Below are positions 10,200 to 19,329 of a stretch of DNA of 29,045 nt, piece by piece. Both the position numbers and the translations under genes were made by a program. Source of the stretch: Coptodactyla brooksi (taxonomy: Eukaryota > Arthropoda > Insecta > Coleoptera > Scarabaeidae). The DNA lies in assembly GCA_033557675.1 (NCBI GenBank), contig JAWQRM010000141.1, positions 1 to 29,045 of the forward strand. Direction: 5' to 3'. How positions within the stretch are numbered: the first letter of the stretch is position 1; each line of letters starts with the position of its first letter. The notes beneath the pieces are model-generated. The model saw only the letters and a list, made by a program, of their open reading frames with translations, had not been told where the DNA came from and did not search any database.

Positions 10200-10430
10200 T
10201 TAGGACACTGTATGTTCGTCAAATACTAAAGTAGTCCTTGCTCCTTCAGCGTAAAATTTTATAAATTGTTCAATTATTTTGTGGAGTAAGTAGGTTAATT
10301 CAGAATGGTGAAACCATGCTTCGTCGAAAAAAGGCTTGTCAAGAACATTATCATCATTTAGGTGATTTTGTAACGATTCACTGCAATTAGCGGCTTCAGA
10401 TAATTGGATGGCATGAGCTCCTGCACACAC
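10200..10430 (-). pseudogene. Tc1/mariner-like transposase fragment, first catalytic Asp region
   Basis: A 76-residue minus-strand frame contains SLQNHLNDDNVLDKPFFDEAWFHHS in overlapping parts. The segment NHLNDDNVLDKPFF followed by DEAWFH matches the region around the first catalytic Asp in a large insect group of Tc1/mariner-related (DDE_3-type) transposases, whose usual form has a conserved Asp-Glu-Ala-(Trp/His) string at this point. The residues after AWFHHS lose similarity, and neither the N-terminal helix-turn-helix nor the rest of the catalytic core follows. It is a short relic of about one fifth of the normal length. It is related in type to the fragment at 12071-12560, but on the opposite strand. 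Confidence 0.7.
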
Positions 10431-10439
10431 CGTAATCTA

Positions 10440-12060
10440 TATGGAACTTAATCGAGATATTTTTAATAATTGACGGTTTTGTTTTCGGTGAAAGTTACCG
10501 AATTTTTTCAATAACAAAATAAAACTTGTATTTGTTTGTCTGAGTCACTGCAGAATTATCTGTCTGAGTTATAACTTTATGCTTAGTGCTTGTTTTTCTA
10601 CGGTAATTATCTTCTTGACTGACCACAAGATTTACGAGATTACATTCAAGGTTTTTCCACGGTAGTTTTATTTTCAACATTTAATGCGACTCGGATAATA
10701 GCGCAATGATGTCATTGTAATAATGTCCCTGCAACGGTACTTTTAACTTGTGACTTAACATCATCGTAAATCTTTTCTGATTCATGCTAACAGCTGTAAT
10801 AACTCTGTTGTTAATTGATTTAAACATTAAATTGCATAATGTTTAATATTATTTTATCACATGATATTTCATCTAGAAAATAGAGATTAGTTGTACCGTA
10901 CATTTATCTATAATTAAATTATGTTTTTCTTTCTTTTAGGTGAGTGTCTTCTGGATTGCGTACAGATTTTCTGCGGTAAGTCTTTTAACTGTATGTAATG
11001 CGCCGAAGAAACGCACTCGAAGCGATTTTATAGGAATTGAGGCTAATGCGCGTATTTATGTATTCGTTCGTTTATTTCCATTTATCGTAATGAGGTCTAC
11101 CATGAATATAAACAATGACATGTAACAGCTGTGGTCTCGTAGAATTAACTAAATTATCGGTTGGCATTGTACTTGATGGCAATGTAATTCTCTATGTTAT
11201 TGCATTGCGATGAATATGGCTTATTATTGACAGTTAACAGTTAAAAGGAATAAACGGTAATAAATATTTACTTTGATGTGTAATGTAAGCGACGTGCCTT
11301 TAATTGTTAGTCAGGTCTTCACCCTTTACTGCCATGGGGACATCATTAAACAGGAAGGAAGTTGGCACATTAGACAGGTGGGCTCGTCACCTGAATGTGT
11401 ATCATATGCTACACGCGATATTTTTGTTGTTATTAAAAGTATTGACCTCTAATGAGACCACCTGACCTTATTTAACAACTAACGCCACTAAATAATCTGA
11501 TCTAATTGCTTGTTTGAAAATCATTATATATCGCTGAAACTAAACATTTCCAGCAAGCCGATTTGAGTAATTATACTAGTGAAGGTGTAACTTTCTATTG
11601 GTAAGTAATTTAATAAATTGTATAAATTAAGCGTTGGTTTATTAAATTGGTGAAAAAAACGTATCGTACAAATTATTACCTACTAATGGACTGATAAATT
11701 GTTTTAGAAAAGGTATTTAACTAATTATTTTGTGTTAGTACCCATTATGTTTGCCAATTTAATTTCTAGGTTATTTTGATATTTCCGTTCAGTGTTTACC
11801 AAATATGGACGGAAGCGATGCTTTCTGTTTTAGAGAGGTTTGTTGGCCTGGTTACTTCTTTGATGTATTCAAAATCGCTAGATCTTAAGAGAGAGCGTAC
11901 GATTGAAGTTCCACTACCGTGCGTTTCAAAAAATCCATCTGCGGTAGGCTATGTAAAAAGTCACGTCTTTAATTGACAGATACATTATTACTGTTTGTCA
12001 TTTTGACAGACGTCAAATCAAAACATTAACAAAGTTAGTATTATGTTGTTGTTAATTTAT
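10440..12060. other. Unassigned stretch with splice-like signals
   Basis: No gene is recognised. A pyrimidine tract and AG are joined directly to GTGAGT at 10922-10945, and a donor-like GGTAAGTC follows at 10975. Another AG/GTAAGT-bounded 47-nt open segment lies at 11554-11600. These could belong to a long host intron or short exons on the plus strand, or be chance. Frames at 10940-11125 and 11776-11976 have no recognised content. Confidence 0.4.
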
Positions 12061-12070
12061 TTTTTATACA

Positions 12071-12560
12071 ATGATTTTCAATCAAATTCACAAAGCATTC
12101 ATGGTAGAAGCGTATTTTCGAACTGGAAACAAAGTTGATGGTGAGTGGTATTATTCCGTAGAGGATTGTTTGAACGAGCTTCAAGAAAAATGTCCATTAG
12201 CGGCAGTTTATAATTTTTTTTACGATACTCTGATGAATTCTGTAAATTTATTTCCTGTAACTGGAAGCGTACAAAGAAAAGAAGATAGCTCTCGTCCAAA
12301 GAAAAGAACTGCGGAATCCATTGGAAATGTTCAGCATATTGTTGAGAGTACACCAGGAATTCCTCTTCGTGTTCTTGGACAAAGGTAGACCTGTCTGCTT
12401 CCACGTGTCTAAGGAGAGATTTACTTTTTTATCCGCATTACCTGACCTCTGTATTGCACATTTATCCAAAAGACTTCGGCAGTAAAAAGCTGTATTTGGC
12501 CGTTGGTTTCTGATTAACATGGACGAAGATAATTTAAATCAAACGTTTAAAGTTTGATTT
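12071..12560 (+). pseudogene. Tc1/mariner-like transposase, N-terminal half
   Basis: The 105-residue frame 12071-12388 has the N-terminal helix-turn-helix layout of an insect Tc1/mariner-like transposase: HKAFMVEAYFRTGNKVDGEW, a second helix segment, FPVTGSVQRKEDSSRPKKRT (short basic linker) and then the start of a second helix-turn-helix. After 12388 the reading continues in other frames: TGLSASTCLRRDL, then YPHYLTSVLHIYPKDFG, then GRWFLINMDEDNLNQTF, which is the sequence just before the first catalytic Asp. It stops there, so the whole catalytic core is absent. At least two frameshifts and one stop break it. The DNA-binding role is known from the family; this copy is dead. Confidence 0.8.
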
Positions 12561-12599
12561 AAATAATTTGATTTGAAGAATACAAATTCAAAAAAGGAA

Positions 12600-13247
12600 C
12601 ATATAACTGATCATTATTATTATTATTATGTAAATTTAACAAATAACTATATATGTTACTCAAATCATCAATATTGGAACGCAGATTAACAGTGTTAGGA
12701 GTGTTACGTCTTTCACGTAAATTTTCCTTTCTATAAAGGATTTGTACATCATTAAAATTTAATTTATTAATTTATGCTGTTTGATACGATTGATCAATCA
12801 TCCCTTAGTTTGACCTACATAACTAAGAAGCATCTCTGACATCATATATGCAGGGCTAGCTGGTTTCAACTTGGTAAAAAAGTTCTCAACTCTTTCCAAA
12901 TTATAATATGCTATCTATAAGCCTAGAACATTTAGAACTAGAAATATGTTTGAGATTTGTCTTCATAGGCCTGGCTTGAAAGGGATTTTTTTATAAACAA
13001 TCTGTTGAGGAGGAGCAGTACTATCTCTAGGATTTCTATTTTAAGGGCTGTTATACAGCAGTTTACCAAGTAAATGTGAAGGATAACCATTACTACGGAA
13101 AACGTTACAAAGTTTGAGAAGATTTTGTGTATGGAACCTGTTAGACAATTTTAGTATTCTAGTTTTCATTCGAACGACTACGTTAGGTTTTTGGTTGATT
13201 GGATGGTTAGAGCAAAAATTGGGATATCCACCCTAGTTAGCAGGTAG
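12600..13247 (-). pseudogene. Penelope-like element: C-terminal RT region plus GIY-YIG remnant
   Basis: Read on the minus strand from 13247, the sequence gives SNHPINQKPNVVVRMKTRIL, then LSNRFHTQNLLKLCNVFRSN and GYPSHLLGKLL. This matches the conserved stretch after the reverse-transcriptase core of Penelope-like elements (an 'NSNHP..QK' start, then 'LS..FH..NL', then 'NGYP..L'). Further on come LERVENFFTKLKP, SYVGQTK (the YIG half of a GIY-YIG nuclease, 12804-12821), INRIKQHK with a candidate catalytic Arg, NFNDVQILYRKENL and finally NLRSNIDDLSNIYSYLL. Several stops and frameshifts break it, and the RT catalytic part is absent. Penelope-like elements copy themselves by reverse transcription and nick with the GIY-YIG domain. 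The (ATT)n run at 12612-12630 is in its 3' part. Confidence 0.8.
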
Positions 13248-13254
13248 TTCTTTC

Positions 13255-13635
13255 TTAGCAGGTAGGCAGTTCTTTCTAACTATAAATGATAATTGTCACA
13301 ACAAGTGTCAGCAAGTTCCGAATGCAGTACAGACGTATATTTTGAAAATCACGGCCAACTGCAAATGGAAATTTTTTGAAACTTACGATGGATTGCTTTA
13401 CACATTCACACCAACAAATCTGCGCTTAAAATCACGAGTGTTCATTTTCCAGCAATTCTGAACAGAAAAATGAAATGTATTCTTAGAAATCCCTCGAACA
13501 AGTAATTTTTGAGCACTAACAAATGATGCATTACTAAGTTATGACATTTGTTATGTCAGTCAAAAAGTATTCGCCGTCAGAATAAAAATCTGGGGTTAAG
13601 AAGTATACATATTGAATTATGTTATGAATTAAGTT
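13255..13635. other. Unassigned stretch
   Basis: A small tandem duplication of 'tagcaggtagttctttct' occurs at about 13236-13280. The rest, up to the mariner 3' end, has no recognised content. The second end of the neighbouring mariner should lie near 13500-13560 but I could not identify it. Confidence 0.45.
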
Positions 13636-13640
13636 ATTTT

Positions 13641-14328
13641 TTATTCAAAATAGGTTCCATTTAACTCAATACACTTCCTAGCACTATGAACCAACACATC
13701 CATAGATTTTTGTATGTCATCTTTAGGAATGGTCTTTAGTAACTGCGTCACAGCTGCTTGAGTGGCTGAAATATCATCATAAAACGATCCTTTCATCGTA
13801 ATTTTCTGTTTAGGGAAAAGAAAATAGTCAGTTATGCGATGATGCACAATGATGTAAAACTGCTAAATAACATTCTCCATTGACAGTTTTAGCTTGTGGA
13901 ACAAATTCCTCGTGGACAATCTCTTGTGAATCCATTCTGCAGATTGACCTTTAGTTTCTGAATCATATTTCGTAACCAATTATGATCGAATCAAGAAAAT
14001 CTGCAATTTTTTTTGTCGTTTGGTTCGTCAATTTTGTTTGAGTCAAAATTCGACGAACAGTTTCTCTATTTGTTTTTAATTCTTCAGCCAACATTCTCAT
14101 AATAAAATTTCCCTCGACAACAATGATTTCACGGATTTTTTTTACCAATTCAGCACGTCTTTCGCCATCATTTAAATCTTCACGACCATTTTTAAAACGA
14201 TTGAACCACTAATAATTTCTAGCTTTAGAAATGCAATCAACCCCAATATACTTTTTTCATCAATTCGTAAGTCTCATCATATTTTTTCCCAGTTAAAAAC
14301 AAAATTTAATATTTGCTCTTTGTTCCAT
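13641..14328 (-). pseudogene. Mariner transposase remnant, family 2 copy 1
   Basis: The reading starts at ATG 14328 (MEQRANIKF) and gives YELMKKV, WFNRFKNGREDLNDGERRAE, then VRRILTQTKL after RMLAEELKTNRE: the paired helix-turn-helix of a mariner transposase. Then come GYEIWFQYDSETKGQSAEW-like pieces around the first catalytic region, EEFVPQAKTVNGECYLAVL in another frame, and finally ITDYFLFPKQKI through ARKCIELNGTYFE, the normal C-terminus, ending at 13641. The segment carrying the second catalytic Asp is deleted, and stops and frameshifts occur near the N-terminus and around 13850-13960. The length is 688 bp against roughly 1.0-1.05 kb in full-length genes. Confidence 0.85.
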
Positions 14329-14480
14329 TGTTTTTACGACATCAACACAATTTGTACTGCTATTCAAATGGCTGTAACTTTTTACAAAGAGGTGACTTGT
14401 ATCATTCTAACAATATGTATGTTCGATAGATGGCGCAATGTGGTCTATGACTTAAATTAAATTTCTCGTTATTTAATTGT
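14329..14480 (-). repeat. Mariner family 2 5' end and untranslated leader
   Basis: The reverse complement of this segment is closely alike to 23030-23215, including 'cgccatctatcgaacata', 'attgttagaa', 'acctcttt' and 'aagttacagccatttga'. The outermost shared word is ATTAAATAACGAGAA, read inwards from about 14473. This places the element's 5' end near 14475-14490. The exact terminal base and the TA duplication are not certain. Confidence 0.7.
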
Positions 14481-14484
14481 CACA

Positions 14485-14830
14485 CTGTGTGGTTAACTGC
14501 ATCGAAAACAGTCGCCATCTTATATGATACATTTGCACCAGCGTTCTTGTTTTCAATCTTCGAAGCTCTTCCGGATCTTTTCCCAAGTTTTGGTATAGCT
14601 TTTAACTCTTTTAACGATTCTGCCTTTATTTTAACGATTCTGCCTCAATGTTGGCAAAAAGTCGTCCTTTTATTTTTTAACTTGACCATTCCCCTTCCTA
14701 CCAAAAAGAAAACCAACGTCATCATATTTTTCCCCACAGCAAATCAAAATCCTAATCCTTGCCCGAACAGCGCGTTTAATGAGCATTCATTTTCTTTTCA
14801 ATTAGCACGCTTTTTTTAAACGACTTCATT
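14485..14830. other. Unassigned stretch with a 20-bp duplication
   Basis: A 110-codon plus-strand frame here has no recognised family. A 20-bp unit beginning TTTAACGATTCTGCC is repeated at 14610 and 14630. A gene is not supported. Confidence 0.45.
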
Positions 14831-15273
14831 TCCATTTTTGCCTCCTTTTTCTCTCGCTCCTTCGTTTCTGGTGAAACTCACGGATGGCGGGCGATTCGAC
14901 CGCAAGAACGACGAAGGTGGGGTAAGATTCCAACGGCCCCTAGACCATGAAACGTTCCGGTGGTTCCGGACTCTTTTTTTTAGTCCTTCGGTTGTTCGAT
15001 CGAATCCGCTGACTCCTGCGTTGCGTAACCCACGAGCGAGCACACGTTTCTTAGAGGAGAAAACGCTCTCCGAGACCACTGAGTTCAAATAAAATTGAAA
15101 AGACAGTTTATTTCGTGCTTGTGTTTTTCATTTTGCATCGACAGTCAAAGCGGTAAGACAGTAAGATTAATTTGTTTCCGTCGTGAAAAAGTGGACTTTT
15201 TTTAAGTGGCAAAACCTACAAACGGTTTTGCAAAGTGCCATTACCTTTTCAATCTTCTATCTCAAACTAGAAG
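14830..15273 (+). promoter_or_regulatory. CpG-rich segment; candidate promoter or first exon
   Basis: Between about 14855 and 15075 the sequence is visibly GC- and CpG-rich, in contrast to everything around it. It is followed by donor-like sites: AAAGCGGTAAGAC near 15148 and, better, CTAGAAGGTAAGC with GT at 15274-15275. Open frames of 84-90 codons run on both strands here but are probably a by-product of the GC content, because none matches a family I know. A host transcription start with a non-coding first exon spliced at 15273 is one reading. A GC-rich repeat fragment is the alternative. Confidence 0.35.
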
Positions 15274-15279
15274 GTAAGC

Positions 15280-15715
15280 GCTTCTTTGAGTGTACTTGTT
15301 ATGTGGGTGTTTGGTAAGCTGTGTGTTATTAACAATCTGCATTTTATAATTGGCACGATAAACATGTACTGTAATTAGTAGTTATTGTTCAATAAACGAA
15401 ATTGGCTTAATTAAATCAATTATCTTGATTTGGTACTCGCCGAAATTATTACATGACGAAGAATAATGATTGTTATTGTCGGGACCAATTATTGGATTAC
15501 GAAGTTTAATTTTAGATCTGGAATTGCCGCCTTTGCTTCCTAACAATAAATATCTTTTTCTTTGTTATATACATACAAGAACAATTGACATTAGTATGTA
15601 TAACATGTGCATTTCATTATTATTGTACTAACACACCGTGCTTAAAATATCTAGATGTATGAACCTCCTCTAACATTGGAGTACCTTTCATACGGTACGA
15701 TTTATCAAGTATTTT
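15280..15715. other. Unassigned AT-rich stretch
   Basis: Nothing is recognised. If 14830-15273 is a first exon, this would be the start of its intron. Confidence 0.4.
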
Positions 15716-15719
15716 CATA

Positions 15720-16225
15720 ACATATTTATACTAATATTATAAATATTTATATTTATACAAGTCATTTTCAAATATATATCAGTTTCGTATTTGACATCCC
15801 CATTTGATGAAAATATCTTCCCCTGGAGCCATCTCTTCAAGTTGGGAAACAAATAATAGTAGCTGGAGGTAGCATCTGGAGAGTACGGGGGATGGTGGAG
15901 CAATTCAAGCGATCCAATAACGCTGCATAATACTCTCCTGTGATTGTTTTTCTTTTTTCAAGATAGTCGATGAATATTATTCCAACCACAGACTGCCTTT
16001 TTGATTCAGGTGTGTAGTAGTCTGCGGAAAAACTGGTTTGGATTACACTTTAATAGCTCCAAGCTACACTTTAGTAGCACCTCCGAATTATCGACACGTT
16101 GCTGTTTTTGGTTGATTGTTTGAAAACACGACGTCATATCGCACAAAGCTTTGTCATATGTAAATGTTCATTAATTAATGAAGCGCGGATTCATCGGGCC
16201 CATATAGTTTCTTCGTGTGTTTGTG
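15720..16225 (-). pseudogene. Mariner transposase remnant, family 3, central and C-terminal parts
   Basis: The minus strand gives, in order, NEHLHMTKLCA (end of the second helix-turn-helix, around 16155-16190), a decayed stretch with stops, TPESKRQSV, IIFIDYLEKRKTITGEYYAA with LLDRLN (around 15905-15985), then a jump to LHHPPYSPDATSSYYYLFPN and LKRWLQGKIFSSNGDV (15780-15903). The last piece includes the PYSPD motif; the third catalytic Asp, expected in the following S-D-Y, reads S-Y-Y here and is lost. The segment with the second catalytic Asp is deleted. The family differs from the two other mariners in this window. Confidence 0.82.
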
Positions 16226-16257
16226 CTGAAATTCGATGATCATTTTCAAATAAGAAT

Positions 16258-16640
16258 TGATTCAACTTTATTTAATTTCATATTTATTGCACTTAATATT
16301 TGAAGACATTTAAAATAAACTAAAATCCTAGTATTAAATGATAGTAATAGTAAGTATTGCAAAATCTTAAGATATAATAGGAAGATTAGACATACATTAC
16401 ACATTACCTTTGTAATGTGTAAAAATTGTTCTTGTTTTCTATCTTTTGAAGATGGACAAGTATTACACCTCTTCTTCTCTTTAGGAGGCTCTGTACTAGT
16501 AGATGATTCGGTGTCTTCTTCTTTATCGGCATCCTTGTATTATGTTAGATCCTTTCCTAGGGCGATTAGAAAGTTTCTTCTTTTTTTTGAATGCGGTACA
16601 TGCAATTGGTTTCAACAACTTCCATGATACGTGTGCATTC
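16258..16640 (-). pseudogene. piggyBac-like 3' end, copy A
   Basis: The minus strand has EEDTESSTSTEPPKEKKR followed by a cysteine-rich start, TCPSSKDRK, which is the tail of a piggyBac-like transposase. It then loses frame, so only part of the cysteine-rich domain can be read. The segment 16258-16640, including AT-rich 3' flanking sequence, is clearly homologous over its length to 16948-17330 in the same orientation. The body of the transposase is absent, so this is either a truncated copy or a direct duplication of the neighbour's 3' end. Confidence 0.78.
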
Positions 16641-16649
16641 ATGGTGGTG

Positions 16650-16890
16650 ATATTTTATTCTGGTATAGTTGAAAATTATCTCAGGTTTCTATTTTTGACT
16701 TCTAATTATATCTGGTCACAATAAGGATTTCGTATCTTTTCTTTTTGTAACAAAATATATTTCTGTAATCTACATAAAATTGCAAATAAAAAACTGTAAG
16801 GATAGAATATGCTTAATGTCAACAGTTCTCGAGTTATAAGCATAATTAAACCAGTGTCGGCGTAAGAGATAGTCATGTGTGATGTCACAT
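16650..16890 (+). repeat. Family R interspersed repeat, copy D
   Basis: This is a partial copy placed between the two piggyBac-like 3' ends. It matches copy E with 'tctggtcacaataaggattt', 'tgtaacaaaatatatttctg', 'aatatgcttaatgtcaacag' and 'ttctcgagttataagcataa'. Its inner TACAGGGTGTT hairpin is missing. Confidence 0.7.
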
Positions 16891-17077
16891 TTGCTAGACT
16901 TGTTTAATGCTCAGTCTACCAGGAAATTAGCACAATCGCTACTTACCAAGATTCAACTTTATGTTATTCCACAATTATTGCATTTATGATTAGAAAACAT
17001 ATTTAAAATAATCTAAAGCGCTAATATTAAATGATAGTGCTAGTAAATTTTGCAAACATTAAAACATAATAGGTAGG

Positions 17078-18500
17078 TTAGATACATTTTCTGCAGATAA
17101 CTACAGGGTGTTCACCACACACATTACTTTTGCAACGTGCACAAATTGTTCTTGTTTTTCTATCTTTTGAAGATGGACAAGTACTTCACTACTTCTTCTT
17201 TCTAGGAGGCTTCGTACTTGTAGACGATTCGGCGTCTTCTCTTTTCTCGAGATCCTTGTATTCTGCCATTTGTGAAATTCCTTCTCTTTTTCAATACAAT
17301 ACATGCAGTATCGTATTGGAAGTATACAGGAGTATACAAGAGGCCATCTTCGTGTCATCCTTTTCACTGTATATGATTGTGTCATTTTGTCCATGTTATC
17401 CACAGTTTCTTTCCTCATTGTGTAAGGTTCTAAGTAACGTTACAAGCTTACGTTTCTTTGGGCAAACGAAGTAATCATTGTGTCGCCCCTAAAACCAAAC
17501 CTTGTGAAATACACTTCATGATTTTTAGACTTTGTGAAGGAAACTTGTAATTCAAGCTTATTTTTGCGAGTCGTATCAACTATTGTCAGATTTTTGATAG
17601 CAAGTAGGAAAGTACTCGCTACTATTTCTTTCAGAATTTTCAATTTCCTGCACTAAACGCTTCACAACCTTATAACCTTATCTCCTTGGTTCCTTTCTAT
17701 TTCATCGCCCTCTTTTCTAGCGTAAATTTCTAGTTTCCACGTAGAGGCTTGATGGAATATTTCCATTAGAGGCTTGATGGAATGTTCATCAAACGTTATA
17801 CACCAATTTGGTACATAAGTGTCAAATAAGTATTCCATAAAAATCACGCTAATCGCCAAATCACTAAAATCACTGCTCTTTTCTTATTATCTTGCTAAAT
17901 ATTTTCCTCTCATTATTTCTGCTCCAAAGTTGCGTTGGGTTGTGTTACGAGGTTACATCCTAGTTGTGGGATATGTATACACCTATCAGTATTAAAACTC
18001 TAAAACATTTCTTTAGCTCCGAAAATGTCACTTCTTTCCATTTTTTCTGCAAATAATTGTTCTTTCAGCATTCGTCCATTTCTACGAAATGAACGATAGA
18101 AGATAGAAGATAAGAAGATAGAAGATAGAAGATAATTTCTACGAAAGTAAACCAAAAGAGAAGAAGCTATGGTCTCGATGTCTCAATTTACAAAACGAGT
18201 TGGATCTGAACGTTCTTAGAACATTGTGTTGCGGTTGTCTTCCCTGACGAGATAAGATAGGATCTTGATGCCAGACAACCATTTTTTGATGTAAAAGAGT
18301 TACCTTCAACACGAGTTGCATCATCATCACTATCATCTCCATATTCTTTACTATCAAACTCTTGTTGGAGTACTTCTGTTATTTTCATCATTGGAAAGAC
18401 GTTCGGTGGGGTCCATTTCTCCATCATCAGTGTCGCTAATTTCTTCTACTATCACCTCTAACCGCTGCTGCGAAAGGATTGTATTTTTTCTATGTGCCAT
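17078..18500 (-). pseudogene. piggyBac-like transposase remnant, copy B
   Basis: The reading begins at ATG 18500 with MAHRKNTILSQQRLEVIVEE and an acidic N-terminus (SDTDDGEMDPTE), and shifts frame into DSKEYGDDSDDD and WHQDPILSRQGRQPQHNVLR. After a gap it resumes with WCITFDEHSI (first catalytic Asp), LEIYARKEGDEIE, FTKSKNHEVYFTRFGFRGD, VDNMDKMTQSYTVKRMTRRW (region of the later catalytic Asp) and a complete cysteine-rich tail, CPSSKDRKTRTICARC then CGEHPVVICRKCI, ending at 17078. The Arg-Gly-Arg-Cys segment after the first Asp is replaced by a ~26-bp duplication (17742-17783), and the usual D-x-Y-F-T-S motif is degraded. It covers ~1.42 kb against about 1.7-1.8 kb for a full gene; frameshifts make it non-functional. 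Confidence 0.87.
18078..18146. repeat. 7-bp microsatellite flanked by direct repeats
   Basis: About 40 bp of GAAGATA-type heptamers (18095-18134) lie between two identical 12-bp words ATTTCTACGAAA (18078-18089 and 18135-18146). It sits inside the gap of the piggyBac-like remnant, where transposase sequence should be. Confidence 0.85.
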
Positions 18501-19030
18501 TTTGAACACTTGTCATCACTCCGCCTCGGAAAACACTGGCACATTGTTCAAGCCTATAAGTACTGATTCCACATAATAAGGGGATTCCCTGATTCTACTG
18601 AACTCGAGGAATTACATAAAAGGCTGTTGGACTCCGGAGAATGCCGCAAATTTATGAGCGAACAACTGCTAAGTATAAAACCTAATCCCTTTATGTATTT
18701 TTATGCAGTAAAAACCATATGGGTCCATTAGACCCATATTAGGGTCCTGTGGTAAATCACGAAAGTATTTTTATACTGCAAAAACTATTTATCAGAAAAA
18801 ATCCTTTTTGCAAAAATTATTAAAGGATACATTCTACTTGTACAGTCTGTGAATATTGCACATTGCACATTAACGCTACTGTAAGTTAAAAAAAAACAAC
18901 TCTTAAAACATCGTTTTAGATCCAATGGAGTCGGCTGGTAGATGAACATCGGGAGCAGCAAGAGACAAAATGCCTTAAAAACTAATGTGCTTTTTATTTT
19001 GTATTGAATGGGGACATTCTCACGGTGCCC
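18501..19030. other. Unassigned stretch with a hairpin
   Basis: At 18718-18738 a short hairpin is formed by TATGGGTC and GACCCATA around CATTA. GGGTC...GACCC hairpins occur near the ends of some piggyBac-type elements, so this may be part of the 5' terminal region of the copy at 17078-18500. I could not find a TTAA-flanked end. Nothing else is recognised. Confidence 0.4.
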
Positions 19031-19036
19031 TAATAT

Positions 19037-19325
19037 CTAGCGTGGCCAATAGAAAATAGTAAAATGCATATTTCGTTTCTGGCGTGATTTTTCTAACCCA
19101 ATACGCATACCCATCCATGCATCTACGATGTCAGTAATCTCTTTTACTTTCACTTTACGTTCATTCAAAACAATACGTGTACTTTTTGATGTTCTCTGGA
19201 GTTGTTGCTTCAATTTGAACATGTCTGGAACTTGCAGCGTCATCGGTGTTCTTGACAACTTCTAAACTCTTGTACCGTAATGTATTTCGAGCCATTCTTG
19301 GGTTTGAAAATTTAAACCCAAATTC
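19037..19325 (-). pseudogene. Probable mariner N-terminal fragment
   Basis: On the minus strand one frame gives SSRHVQIEATTPENIKK and, after a shift, RIVLNERKVKVKEITDIV. In several mariner transposases a linker with 'ATPENIKK' is followed by 'IVL.DR.VKV.EIA..V', the start of the second helix-turn-helix. The following 30 residues have no clear match. It could be the missing N-terminal part of the family 3 copy at 15720-16225: same strand, correct order, 2.8 kb away with piggyBac-like and family R sequence in between. Similarity is limited to about 40 residues. Confidence 0.5.
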
Positions 19326-19329
19326 AAAA

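Noticed and set aside
14487..15092. Overlapping 84-110-codon frames on both strands
   Set aside because: Frames open on both strands at once are expected where GC content rises, and none has recognisable protein features; only the composition itself is reported.
17101..17116. CTACAGGGTGTTCACC, similar to the CAGGGTGT-type ends seen elsewhere
   Set aside because: On the minus strand this codes the GEHPVV part of the piggyBac-like cysteine-rich tail, so it is coding sequence of that remnant rather than a TIR.
18316..18576. 86-codon plus-strand frame beginning MHHHHYHLHI
   Set aside because: It is antisense to the acidic N-terminus of the piggyBac-like remnant; the His run is the reverse of Asp codons.
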